Part shown: in pieces, positions 28,547-38,482 of the stretch
How the letters are laid out: each line of letters opens with the position of its first letter
Position numbering within the stretch: the first letter of the stretch is position 1
NCBI RefSeq assembly: GCF_014306625.1
Contig: NZ_JACRYL010000010.1
Span: 132,763-196,762, forward strand
Origin: Pedobacter fastidiosus
GTDB taxonomy: Bacteria > Bacteroidota > Bacteroidia > Sphingobacteriales > Sphingobacteriaceae
Direction: 5' to 3'
Length of the DNA: 64,000 nt
Position numbers and translations under genes: made by a program
Notes under the pieces: generated by a model
Seen by the model: only the letters and a program-made list of their open reading frames with translations
Told to the model about the DNA's origin: nothing
The model's database searches: none

Positions 28547-31500
28547 GTGAGCCGGAAATTAAACAAATTAACGCCTGTGACTATAACTTTTACATTACGT
28601 GTAAGGCTTTTGTCTTTCATTATATCTTTTCTATGTATTTCATTTTCTTACGCCCAGTCGAGCAAAAATTCTGATAGTGCGAAAGTTAAGCGCTTTGCGA
28701 TTAACGCAGTAGCGCAATTGGATCAAAACAACCATTATACAGAATACCTAAATCCCACCGATTTAAATGAATTGCCCATTGGCCTAAAACGAACAGTTAA
28801 CAATATAACTTATAAAATAGCCATTAGCAGTGCCGTATTTCATTCAACTTATGCTGAGCTTACCGTATTTGCCAAAGTCGAGATTCCTCAAAAACCTGGC
28901 TCACTGTTTTTCGGTATCAGCGGGCTAAAGCTTTCCTATGAGGGTGGAATAATAGGAGATGCCAAATTGATGTTGTTGGGTGATATCCCTATAGACATAA
29001 ACGGGGGCAATAGCAAGGTTATATTAAAGGGCGGCTTCAACTTATCCAATGGGCAGGCAATAGACGATCTGACCTATATTACTATGGACTGTAAGGGATT
29101 TAAGGAGCTGGGACTTGCTGCTGAAGTTACTTTTCCACGAAACCTTTTGATTCCTTGTGACAATACAGGTGAAATTATAAAGGATGAAACCAAAAAAGTT
29201 ACGGGCTCATTTAAAACAGTTGTAAAAGACTGGAATGATATTCTTGTCAATATTAGTTTGCCAAAATTCCAGGTCAATAAGCTGAATGATGTGGTGTTTA
29301 CAGTATCAAATGCAACAATAGACCTTAGCGATACGCAAAATAGCCCAGCCATTGCTTTTCCACCAGGATATGAGCTTAATTACATGAATTATCCCAGCCC
29401 TGCAATGTGGAGAGGTGTATACATTCAGACCTTGGAAGTTATGTTGCCAAAAGCTTTTGCAAAAAGAAACAGTGCTACACGGATAAGCTTTGGCGCAAAC
29501 AACCTGATTATTGATAATAATGGGGTAAGTGGAAGCTTTTACGGGAAAAATATTTTGCCCTACAACGAAGGCTCTGCCTCGGGCTGGAAATTTTCTGTTG
29601 ATGAATTTAATGTAGACCTGGAGGCAAACCGATTGGTTGGAGCCGGCTTTAAAGGTAATATAGGCATTCCGATAGCAGACAAAGATTCATTAAAATATGA
29701 AGCGGTAATAACTACGGATAATAAGTACTGGCTAACCGTTGCGCCAAAAGGCAAAATAGATTTTAGTATCTGGAAAGCTAAGGTGACCCTCGATTCCAAT
29801 TCTTATGTTAAACTTTTGGTTGACAACAATAAATTTTTGCCAGAAGCCAATTTAACAGGGAGAATGGATATAGAAGCTGGTAAAGATTCTTCTTCTACAA
29901 AATCACTGGCAAGTTTTAAAGGGATTGAATTTAGGGCCCTACGTTTAAAAACTGTAGCACCTTACCTAACTGTGGAATATTTTGGTTATAAAGGAGAACT
30001 GAAACTGGCAAACTTTCCTGTTTCCATTGATAATATTGCACTTACTGCAACTGGAGCCAATGCGAGTTTGGCCTTTGGTCTAAAGGTCACTTTAATGGAT
30101 GAAGCATTTAAGGCTGATACACGTTTACATCTGGATTCAAAATTTGTACAGGATAACGGTTTCCAAAAATGGAAGTTTGACAAGGTTGGGCTTTCGGCAA
30201 TAGAGATAAAGGGCGTTGATATAGGTGGAGTAACCCTAAATGGCATGATCAACATCATGCAGGACGACCCTATTTACGGTGATGGCTTTGGAGGCGGCAT
30301 TAATATCAAGATAAAATCTTTGGGCAACGTAGATGTTAACGTAAGGTCTATTTTTGGGCGCAAAAACTTTAGGTACTGGTTCGTGGATGGCAAGGCGAAG
30401 TTTGGTAATGGCGTACCAATAGCTGGACCACTAAACTTGGAGGGCTTTTCAGGTGGCGTTTATTACAGGATGAGCAAAATGAACCAGAACGTAAACTCAG
30501 GTTCGTCAAGTTTAATGCCCGAGTACAAACCCGACTCAGCTATGGGGCTGGGCGTAAAGGCCGGGGTCATGTTCAATATTACCAAAAGCGAGGTTGCCAA
30601 TGGGATGGTCGAATTTGAAATGGCTTTTAATAAAAATGGCGGTTTAAGTTATATAGGCCTGTTTGGCAGTGCAAAATTTATGGGCAAGATTCCCATTGTA
30701 GGCGATTTGCTAGATGAAGCTACTGCTGTATTGGGAGATGTACAGGACCAGATACAGGAAAAGTTGAAAGGCCTGTCCGATGCTCTAAAATTGGAAAAAC
30801 TTGAAAGTATCAAAAAACTGACTATTGATGATCCACAGGCTACCGCAAGGGATGTTAGGACAAAAGTGGATTTTACAGAGGGTTTGGGCGCTTACGTAGG
30901 TATCAGTTATGATTTTCAGAATAAAACCTTCCATGCAAATTTTGATATTTACATTAATGCGGCTATGGGGCTATTGCGTGGAGTAGGCGCAAATAACCGT
31001 GCAGGTTATGCTGTACTTCATTTTGCACCCAAAGAATGGTATGTGTATATGGGTACACCTACCGATCCAATTGGCATACAGGTAGGTTTGGGAAGTTTTA
31101 GCATCAAAACCCAATCTTATTTTATGCTCGGCACCAAAATACCCGGCTCACCGGCTCCACCACAGGAGGTAGCCGATATTCTTGGTGTAGATATGGCTCA
31201 GCTGGATTACATGAGGGATTTAAATGCATTGGGAAATGGAAGAGGTTTTGCGTTTGGCTCAAGGCTATCTGTTGAAACAGGAGATATTACCTTCCTGATT
31301 TTATATGCCAATTTTAAAGCTGGTGTTGGTTTCGACCTCATGCTTAAAGAATACCCTGATGCACATTGCGAGGGCAGTTCTGAACCTATTGGTATACATG
31401 GCTGGTATGCAAATGCACAGGCTTATGCCTATTTGCAGGGGGAACTGGGGATAAAAGTCAAGCTATGGTTCCTGAAAGCAAAAATACCGATCATAAGGGC

Positions 31501-33091
31501 TGGCGTGGCTGCATTGTTACAAGCAAAATTGCCAAATCCATCATGGTTTAGGGGATATCTAGGCGTACAGTACAATGTGTTGGGCGGCCTGATCAAAGGA
31601 CGTGCAAATTTCAAGGTTCAATTGGGCAATGAATGTAAAATAGTGGGAGGAGGTCAGGAAAGCCCAGTAGGCATAAATGTAATTTCGGATATTTCGCCAA
31701 AAGCCAAAGAAGGAGTCGATGTATTTGCCGCACCACAGGCCGCGTTTAACTTCCCTGTTGAAAAGGATATCCCGATTACAGATGAACAGGGCACCAAAAC
31801 ATTTAAGATAAAACTCGAAAAATTTGAACTGACAAAAGCAGGTCTGCCAATTGCAGGGAGACTCGAATGGAACTCGGGCAAAGATGCCGTTTCTTTTATC
31901 TCATCAGAGATACTACCCCCAAATTCAGATCTTAAAGTTTATGCAAAAGTAAGTTTTATGGAACTGAAAGGCGGCAGCTGGCAAACCGTTTACATGGATG
32001 GCAAAAAATCTGAAGAAGAGAAATCAATTGATTTTAAAACGGGGGCGGCACCAGAAATAATCCCGCTTACCAACGTAGAATATAGCTGGCCAGTTGTTGA
32101 ACAGCGGAATTTCTATAAATCTGAAAGTACCGCCGGCTATGTACAGCTTAAACGCGGACAGACCTATTTGTTTACTGTTCCTGGCTTTAAACAGAATTTA
32201 ACGTTTAAAAAGGAAAATGGTAATGCCGTACCTGTGTCTTTCGCATACGATGAAACCAATAAGCGGTTGAAATTTGATCTGCCATTCATGGATTTAAATA
32301 GTATTTATACCTATGAACTGGTAAGTAAGTCACAGGGATCAATTACGGGTAGTACTACAACCGTAATACAGACCACCACTGCCGAAGGAGATACCACAAA
32401 CATTACCAATAAAGCTGCTCAGGATGTGGTTAAGGAAGATGGCGGAAAGGTTATATTGGGCTATACTTTCCATAGCAGCGCATTCGAAACTTTTGGTGCA
32501 AAAGTAAATTCGATATCGGGAACAGTAGGTATAACCAATAAAATATCATCAGATGTGATCAGCATACAGAACCAGGTAAATACATATGAGGCATTTGATC
32601 TGGCTGAACTTTCGGGTACGGCTTATACCGATAACAAACCTTTATTGCAGCCTATAGCCTTACTTGATAACAATTACTATCAACAGGATATTTATCCACG
32701 CAATTATCAGCAATATCCTATAGCCAATGATATTTTTATCACCAACCGCGATACGACGGAACTTGGACTTCAGCCTATTAAATCACTGCCAATTTCATTA
32801 AGTTATTTATCAAATGTAGAACAGGGCAATTTTAATACCCAGTTTGTAAATCAGCGTCTTCCATACATCTACGATTTGGTCAAAATCTATAAATCAGATT
32901 TTTTGAACCTGCAAAGCCAAGTGGTAAATCGTTATCTGGGTACTCCTCAGCAGGCAAGTTACGAATGGCTGATCAATGGATATTTCCCATTTATGCGCCA
33001 GGGCATGTATAAAGTCCAGTACCGATTCATCCTGCCAGACGGAAAAATCGGTACAACGGCTATCGTTCAATACAATAACCCAATACAGTAG
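28547..33091 (+). CDS. Very large secreted protein of unknown family, first gene of the toxin locus
   Basis: A 1514-residue protein. The GTG at 28547 gives an N-terminus with a hydrophobic signal segment (LLSFIISFLCISFSYAQ, residues 20-36). The rest is beta-rich and contains no domain I recognise. It holds many alternating hydrophobic, glycine-rich segments (GGINIKIKSLGNVDVNVRS, YVGISYDFQNKTFHANFDIYIN) that resemble long beta-sheet or beta-solenoid structure. One region around residues 730-770 is helical and charged (DVQDQIQEKLKGLSDALKLE). The ending (YRFILPDGKIGTTAIVQYNNPIQ) is not a T9SS sorting tail that I can identify. The next gene starts 30 bp later. Position suggests a structural or delivery component of the toxin system. 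Confidence 0.75.
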   Translation: MSRKLNKLTPVTITFTLRVRLLSFIISFLCISFSYAQSSKNSDSAKVKRFAINAVAQLDQNNHYTEYLNPTDLNELPIGLKRTVNNITYKIAISSAVFHSTYAELTVFAKVEIPQKPGSLFFGISGLKLSYEGGIIGDAKLMLLGDIPIDINGGNSKVILKGGFNLSNGQAIDDLTYITMDCKGFKELGLAAEVTFPRNLLIPCDNTGEIIKDETKKVTGSFKTVVKDWNDILVNISLPKFQVNKLNDVVFTVSNATIDLSDTQNSPAIAFPPGYELNYMNYPSPAMWRGVYIQTLEVMLPKAFAKRNSATRISFGANNLIIDNNGVSGSFYGKNILPYNEGSASGWKFSVDEFNVDLEANRLVGAGFKGNIGIPIADKDSLKYEAVITTDNKYWLTVAPKGKIDFSIWKAKVTLDSNSYVKLLVDNNKFLPEANLTGRMDIEAGKDSSSTKSLASFKGIEFRALRLKTVAPYLTVEYFGYKGELKLANFPVSIDNIALTATGANASLAFGLKVTLMDEAFKADTRLHLDSKFVQDNGFQKWKFDKVGLSAIEIKGVDIGGVTLNGMINIMQDDPIYGDGFGGGINIKIKSLGNVDVNVRSIFGRKNFRYWFVDGKAKFGNGVPIAGPLNLEGFSGGVYYRMSKMNQNVNSGSSSLMPEYKPDSAMGLGVKAGVMFNITKSEVANGMVEFEMAFNKNGGLSYIGLFGSAKFMGKIPIVGDLLDEATAVLGDVQDQIQEKLKGLSDALKLEKLESIKKLTIDDPQATARDVRTKVDFTEGLGAYVGISYDFQNKTFHANFDIYINAAMGLLRGVGANNRAGYAVLHFAPKEWYVYMGTPTDPIGIQVGLGSFSIKTQSYFMLGTKIPGSPAPPQEVADILGVDMAQLDYMRDLNALGNGRGFAFGSRLSVETGDITFLILYANFKAGVGFDLMLKEYPDAHCEGSSEPIGIHGWYANAQAYAYLQGELGIKVKLWFLKAKIPIIRAGVAALLQAKLPNPSWFRGYLGVQYNVLGGLIKGRANFKVQLGNECKIVGGGQESPVGINVISDISPKAKEGVDVFAAPQAAFNFPVEKDIPITDEQGTKTFKIKLEKFELTKAGLPIAGRLEWNSGKDAVSFISSEILPPNSDLKVYAKVSFMELKGGSWQTVYMDGKKSEEEKSIDFKTGAAPEIIPLTNVEYSWPVVEQRNFYKSESTAGYVQLKRGQTYLFTVPGFKQNLTFKKENGNAVPVSFAYDETNKRLKFDLPFMDLNSIYTYELVSKSQGSITGSTTTVIQTTTAEGDTTNITNKAAQDVVKEDGGKVILGYTFHSSAFETFGAKVNSISGTVGITNKISSDVISIQNQVNTYEAFDLAELSGTAYTDNKPLLQPIALLDNNYYQQDIYPRNYQQYPIANDIFITNRDTTELGLQPIKSLPISLSYLSNVEQGNFNTQFVNQRLPYIYDLVKIYKSDFLNLQSQVVNRYLGTPQQASYEWLINGYFPFMRQGMYKVQYRFILPDGKIGTTAIVQYNNPIQ

Positions 33092-33121
33092 TTGGTAGCT
33101 ACTTACAATTAGACTAGAAAG

Positions 33122-35266
33122 ATGAAAACAGATAAAATTTGCACCCCATGTAACTATAAACAAAAAATATTTTTTTACCAAGTCTGGATATTTACTGTCC
33201 TGTTGTTTATGGCACAAATAGGTATAGGCCAGCAAAAAGACAAACCAGCCTCAAAACAGAAAGCAGCCATTAAAACAATGGCCAGACCTTCCAAAAAAGA
33301 AAATGTAATCTACATCCGTTGGGGGGTAACCACAGCAGAAGCCTGGAAAATGAGCAACCAGTACGGTTTTGATGTAGAGCGCTATACTGTGCTGAGGGAT
33401 AAGAAAATGCTGGCGAAACCCGAACGTAAGTTTATAGCAAAAGCATTAAAACCAAAACCTCTTGCCGAATGGGAAACTTTGGCAAAAAAAGACAATTATG
33501 CTGCTGTGATTGCACAGGCAATATATGGTAAAGAATTTGAAATGACGGGTACTGCATCAGGTGGACTCACCAATATCATGGCGCAGTCTCAACAGCTCGA
33601 TCAACGTTTCGGCTTCTCATTATACGCTGCAGATATGAGCTTTGAGGGTGCAAAACTGGCCGGTTGGGCTTACACCGATGCCGATGTTAAACCGAATGAA
33701 AAATATTTTTATAAAATCAAATCGGCAATCCCGGGTAAAACATTAAAAATAGACTCAGCGGGGGCTTATATTGGCTTAGCTGATTACGAAGAACTGCCAA
33801 AAATACAAGAGGTGGCCAGTAATTTTGGCAACAAAACGATAACGTTAAGTTGGGATTACGGAAGATTGGTTGGTGATTATAATGCCTACTACATTGAAAA
33901 ATCAGTTGATGGAGGCAATACTTTTAAAAAGATAAGCGATCTTCCAATAAGCAATATGAATGCAGAGGACGGCAATGGTACAAGAAGGATGTACTATATA
34001 GATTCTTTGAACAATAACCAGCTTAATTATCAATATCGCATTGCAGGTATTAATCCTTTTGGTGAAATGGGACCTTATTCGCCAATTTTAGCCGGTAAGG
34101 GCAAAACATTGCTGGCTTATGTGCCGAATATCCGAAGCAAGACAATTGATGAGAAAGGTGTTTTAAAAATGAGCTGGGAATTTGATGAAAACGGAAATGA
34201 TCAGATTTCGGGCTTTATATTAAGCCAGGCATTAAAATCAGAAGGGCCGTATAAAGAAGTCGTAAAAAATATTCCGACTGCCCAACGTAGTTTGAGTTAT
34301 GATAAACTGGAATCCAGCAATTACTTTACCATAACAGCTGTAGCAAAGGAGGGAGAAGGTCGTACTTCTTACCCGGTGCTGGTCCAGCCTGTCGATTCGG
34401 TTCCTCCTGCAGTACCAACCGGTTTGATGGCCGTAATAGATACAACCGGAAAAGTAAACCTGAAATGGAATGCCAATACAGAAAAAGATCTATTGGGCTA
34501 TAAAATCTACAGGGCACTGGCCAAGGGAGAAGAGGCTGTTCCCCTCGTAGATTCAGTTTGGTATATAAACAGCTATAGAGATATCCTGTCTCTTAAAATG
34601 ATGAACAAAAAAGCCTATTACGGAGTTTCAGCATTAGACCAGCGCTTCAATCAATCAGCTATTTCTCCCTTAATCGAACTTAAAAAACCAAATATCATCC
34701 CACCATCGCCAGCGGTGATCACAAAATTCCGGACAGATTCCGGACGGGTAAGTTTAAAGTGGGTCAACAGTACCGATGAAGATATTGAAAGCCACGCCAT
34801 TTACAGGCGGGCGGCACCAGATAGCCCCTGGGTAGAATTAAGGCTTTTTCCGGGAAAACTGACCAATAATTACACTGATGAGAAGATCAGATCGGAGAAA
34901 AACTACCAGTATGTGGTTGAGGTTAAAGCCGAGGGCGGGCTTAAAACACGTTCTGAAATATTGAGCATCCAAACACCGCCGAACGCTGCAGACAGACCTA
35001 TAATTACCCGTTTTTATGCTTATCCAGATGTTACAAACCGCAGAATTGAGCTAAGTTGGGACGATAAGATAATAAAAGTAAAAGAATATCAAATTTATAA
35101 AGCTATTAAAGGAACCCCACTTTCTTTATGGAAAGTGGTTGAAGCACCTCATAAAGGGATTTATGATATAGACCTCAAACCAAATACCGAATACGAATAT
35201 GCCATAATGGCTATTTTGCAAAGTGGTTCTTTTAGTGAAATAAAAACGGTGGGGATTAAATATTAG
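33122..35266 (+). CDS. Fibronectin type III repeat protein
   Basis: A 714-residue secreted protein. The N-terminus has a hydrophobic segment (VWIFTVLLFMAQIGIGQ), followed by a basic linker and then a series of FN3-like modules. These are recognisable by repeated patterns such as ITLSWDYGRLVGDYNAYYIEKS, LKMSWEFDENGNDQISGFILSQ, VNLKWNANTEKDLLGYKIYRA, VSLKWVNSTDEDIESHAIYRR and ELSWDDKIIKVKEYQIYKA. FN3 arrays often form extracellular scaffolds. It sits between the 1514-residue protein and the SprB-repeat protein, with 30 and 5 bp spacing, so the genes form one operon. The specific role is unknown. Confidence 0.85.
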   Translation: MKTDKICTPCNYKQKIFFYQVWIFTVLLFMAQIGIGQQKDKPASKQKAAIKTMARPSKKENVIYIRWGVTTAEAWKMSNQYGFDVERYTVLRDKKMLAKPERKFIAKALKPKPLAEWETLAKKDNYAAVIAQAIYGKEFEMTGTASGGLTNIMAQSQQLDQRFGFSLYAADMSFEGAKLAGWAYTDADVKPNEKYFYKIKSAIPGKTLKIDSAGAYIGLADYEELPKIQEVASNFGNKTITLSWDYGRLVGDYNAYYIEKSVDGGNTFKKISDLPISNMNAEDGNGTRRMYYIDSLNNNQLNYQYRIAGINPFGEMGPYSPILAGKGKTLLAYVPNIRSKTIDEKGVLKMSWEFDENGNDQISGFILSQALKSEGPYKEVVKNIPTAQRSLSYDKLESSNYFTITAVAKEGEGRTSYPVLVQPVDSVPPAVPTGLMAVIDTTGKVNLKWNANTEKDLLGYKIYRALAKGEEAVPLVDSVWYINSYRDILSLKMMNKKAYYGVSALDQRFNQSAISPLIELKKPNIIPPSPAVITKFRTDSGRVSLKWVNSTDEDIESHAIYRRAAPDSPWVELRLFPGKLTNNYTDEKIRSEKNYQYVVEVKAEGGLKTRSEILSIQTPPNAADRPIITRFYAYPDVTNRRIELSWDDKIIKVKEYQIYKAIKGTPLSLWKVVEAPHKGIYDIDLKPNTEYEYAIMAILQSGSFSEIKTVGIKY

Positions 35267-35271
35267 AACTT

Positions 35272-38200
35272 ATGAGAAAGATATATATAGTACTGTTATT
35301 GATGTTCGGATGTTTCACAGCTTTTTCTCAGGATTATAAAGCCAGTATCAAACTAGATGTAAGGCCTTCGGGAGGCAACTATGGTGACGGTTGTGATAAT
35401 AAGATCGAAATATACATCAAATTTACAGATGGCTCGGAAGAGGCTATCATACCTTACATAGATTTGAATGACATTCCTGAAGGGCCATATACACATTACG
35501 AGGCAAGTATTGTTTTTCCAGCGAACAAAATACCTTATGCACTCAGAACCAGAACCTCAAGACAATGGAGAAGACTAGTTGGTGGGTGTGGGGGGAATGG
35601 CTCACATCAAAATGCAGATAGAATTTTTGGCATAGGCTATTGTCACAATTATTTTGATGAGGAAGCTACTCCGGGAGATGACAACTTTGCCGTATGGTGG
35701 ACAACCAGAATTACTTTGGATGTTAACCCAGTGGTAGATATTATAAGTCCAGCTAACGGTGCAATTTTCCCCAATGATGATAAAATAACCTTAAACGCAA
35801 CTTCTGGATTTCAATCCTTTGTTTATAACTGGCAATATCGCGTAGGTATTTCAGGTAGCTGGGAAGACATGCCCACTGCACTGAATACAAGCGGAAAAGA
35901 AACAATCGAATTATCGGGGAAAGATTTATTGGGCGCCAATTTTGACACACTCTATGGAAATTCAAATGTATTCTTTAGAATTAAGTATTGTAATAATCTT
36001 TACACACCTATACTAACTGTAACACCCCGACTTTCCTCCCCACACATTACTTCGGTTACACAGATACCGAATGTTTGTTTTGGTGAAAGCAACGGTAGTT
36101 TAAAAATACAGTTCGATAGGGCATTGGTAACAGGAGAAACACTGAATGTGCTATTGGAAGACACGCTCAACCACATCAACTATCTGGGCAGGTACAATTT
36201 AACCGAACTGGAGACCGGCAATACAGTTACTTGGCCTGATTCACTGGCACCGGGGCAGTTTAAAATTTCGGTTATCGGAAAATTTCCCAATAGTAGTATT
36301 GCAACCTATACCGAGGCATCCAGCCACACCGGGCGAACAGGTTTTACCGGACCGACAGCCGTAGGTTTTAACATTTCCAAAAGGGATGTTTACTGCAACA
36401 GCGGCAAAGATGGAACCATTACGATAAATGCAAGTGGAGGCAACGGTGGCTATAAGGTTTTATATAAAAAAGCACAGGATGCCACTTATGCAGAAACAGC
36501 ATTTTCGGCAGCTGTTCAACATATTATAACCGCTTTGGATACAGGTACCTACAAAATAAGGGTGATTGACCAGAGGGGTTGTTTTACAAAGGATGAATCC
36601 GGCAATGAGGTGATCCTTTCCACCACGATTGTACAGCCTGTAGAAGCTTTGCACATTGATTATAAACAGATAACCAACCCTACGGCTTTTGGTTTTACAA
36701 ATGGTTCCATCCAAGCTATTATCGTAGGTGGTACCTCTAGTGCAGGTAATTACAATATCGAATGGACGGACATAAATGGAAATAACCTGACCACTTTTAC
36801 CAACACCAATAACCCATTTAAAACCACACTGAATAATGTTGGCAATGGCAGATATATCTTAAAAATCACAGATGCAAATTATGCACTGGCACAGGCGGCT
36901 AATGCGTCCAGTTGCATCGTTATAGATACTTTTACAGTAAAACAGCCAGAACCCTTAAAAGTAGTTGTTGAGCAGTTCAAATATATATCCTGTAAGGGCG
37001 ATGCAGATGGGCAGCTTTATGCGAAAGCAAGTGGGGGCATAGAAATATCGGGATCAAAATATATATACGATTGGTCAAAAGAAATCAATAACGTATGGAC
37101 AGCCATAAACCAGCCAGACAGTATTATAACCGGATTAAGCATCGGAAATTATAAAGTTAAGATAACCGATGCCAATGGCATTACAAAAGAATCAGTTGCG
37201 TTTATGCTGTCCGAACCTGTGCCGCTGGCAATAAGTCTTTCTGCAACACCAGTAAACTGCGATGGTAACAGCAATGGAACGGCAAAAGCCATTGTAACAG
37301 GCGGAACTTTGCCATACCATATTGAATGGAGCAATGGCGATACTACAACCACTATAAGCCAGCTTACGCAGGGCAAATATATTGCCTTTGTAAAGGATTC
37401 GCATGGATGCGAGATCCAGTCGCAAATTGAAGTAAGCGCTCCAAACCCTATGGTTTTAGCCAGCGAAACTATAAAACAGCCTACATGTTATGGCAGTTGT
37501 GATGCTTCAATAAACTACAACATAAATGGGGGAACCAAGCCTTACCAGTTTCATTGGAGCAATGGTGCCACTACACAGAACATCAATAACATTTGTGCAG
37601 GTACCTATACACTCCAGATAAGCGACGCACAGGGCTGTACAAAATCTGTAATATATAATATTGTAAACCCCGAGGCGATAAAAGTTGATGCAGGCCCGGA
37701 TGTAACCCTATGCGTAGATCAAACACATACTGTTGATGCTGCCATAGGCGATGCAAATGCTACCTATAAATGGACGAGTACCAATGGCTTTATGGGAAAT
37801 ACGGCAAAAATAACCTTGGCAAATGCGGGCACATATTGGATTGAGGCAACCAGCAGTAAAGGTTGTATCGGCCGCGATACATTGGAAATCAAAAAAAGTA
37901 CAGCGGTAATCGCTTCCGAATTTGTAGTATCCACGCAGGCATTTAAAGGAGAAAATGTTAAATTAATTAACATCACTAACCCAGCGCCACAAACCGCAGA
38001 ATGGATTGTGCCTAATACCGTTGCGGTTATTTCCAAAACCAGTGATGAGCTGGTTCTGCGCTTTGCGGAAACAGGAATTTATACTGTATCCCTAAAAGCG
38101 ACGGTTGGCGAGTGTACAAAAATATTTACCAAACAGATCAGCGTAATAGAAAGCACATCCTTCAACGATCCGGGTACCGTGAAAGATCCTTTCATAAAAT

Positions 38201-38442
38201 CTTTTTCTATTGCCCCGAATCCTAACAACGGCAATTTTTATGCTAAAATAGAGCTTCAGGATATATCTAAAATAAAACTCAGGTTATTGAACACCATAAC
38301 CGGACAGGTGATAGATACTCGTGAAGAAAACGGAAGCAGCAGTTATAATTTGCCTTATCATTTAACACTGTCTACCGGAGTTTATGTAATGGTGCTTGAA
38401 ACCTCGAAAGAGAACATGGTGTATAAGGTTTTGATCCAGTAG
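35272..38442 (+). CDS. SprB-repeat protein with T9SS type A sorting domain
   Basis: A 1056-residue secreted protein. After the signal peptide (ending CFTAFSQ) comes a unique N-terminal domain. It is followed by SprB-type repeats, each with a conserved Cys and the pattern VxCxGxxxGxxxxxxxGG...Y...W (VNCDGNSNGTAKAIVTGG, PTCYGSCDASINYNINGG). A PKD-like stretch follows. The C-terminal 90 residues are a T9SS sorting domain (FSIAPNPNNGNFYAKIEL, LRLLNTITGQVI, LSTGVYVMVLETS..MVYKVLIQ). SprB repeats are typical of the gliding adhesin and other T9SS cargo. It starts 5 bp after the FN3 gene. The sorting tail shows that this operon's products use type IX secretion. Confidence 0.92.
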   Translation: MRKIYIVLLLMFGCFTAFSQDYKASIKLDVRPSGGNYGDGCDNKIEIYIKFTDGSEEAIIPYIDLNDIPEGPYTHYEASIVFPANKIPYALRTRTSRQWRRLVGGCGGNGSHQNADRIFGIGYCHNYFDEEATPGDDNFAVWWTTRITLDVNPVVDIISPANGAIFPNDDKITLNATSGFQSFVYNWQYRVGISGSWEDMPTALNTSGKETIELSGKDLLGANFDTLYGNSNVFFRIKYCNNLYTPILTVTPRLSSPHITSVTQIPNVCFGESNGSLKIQFDRALVTGETLNVLLEDTLNHINYLGRYNLTELETGNTVTWPDSLAPGQFKISVIGKFPNSSIATYTEASSHTGRTGFTGPTAVGFNISKRDVYCNSGKDGTITINASGGNGGYKVLYKKAQDATYAETAFSAAVQHIITALDTGTYKIRVIDQRGCFTKDESGNEVILSTTIVQPVEALHIDYKQITNPTAFGFTNGSIQAIIVGGTSSAGNYNIEWTDINGNNLTTFTNTNNPFKTTLNNVGNGRYILKITDANYALAQAANASSCIVIDTFTVKQPEPLKVVVEQFKYISCKGDADGQLYAKASGGIEISGSKYIYDWSKEINNVWTAINQPDSIITGLSIGNYKVKITDANGITKESVAFMLSEPVPLAISLSATPVNCDGNSNGTAKAIVTGGTLPYHIEWSNGDTTTTISQLTQGKYIAFVKDSHGCEIQSQIEVSAPNPMVLASETIKQPTCYGSCDASINYNINGGTKPYQFHWSNGATTQNINNICAGTYTLQISDAQGCTKSVIYNIVNPEAIKVDAGPDVTLCVDQTHTVDAAIGDANATYKWTSTNGFMGNTAKITLANAGTYWIEATSSKGCIGRDTLEIKKSTAVIASEFVVSTQAFKGENVKLINITNPAPQTAEWIVPNTVAVISKTSDELVLRFAETGIYTVSLKATVGECTKIFTKQISVIESTSFNDPGTVKDPFIKSFSIAPNPNNGNFYAKIELQDISKIKLRLLNTITGQVIDTREENGSSSYNLPYHLTLSTGVYVMVLETSKENMVYKVLIQ

Positions 38443-38482
38443 GGGTTAAGGAGTAAGACAACCCATCTGTTGATTTAATATC

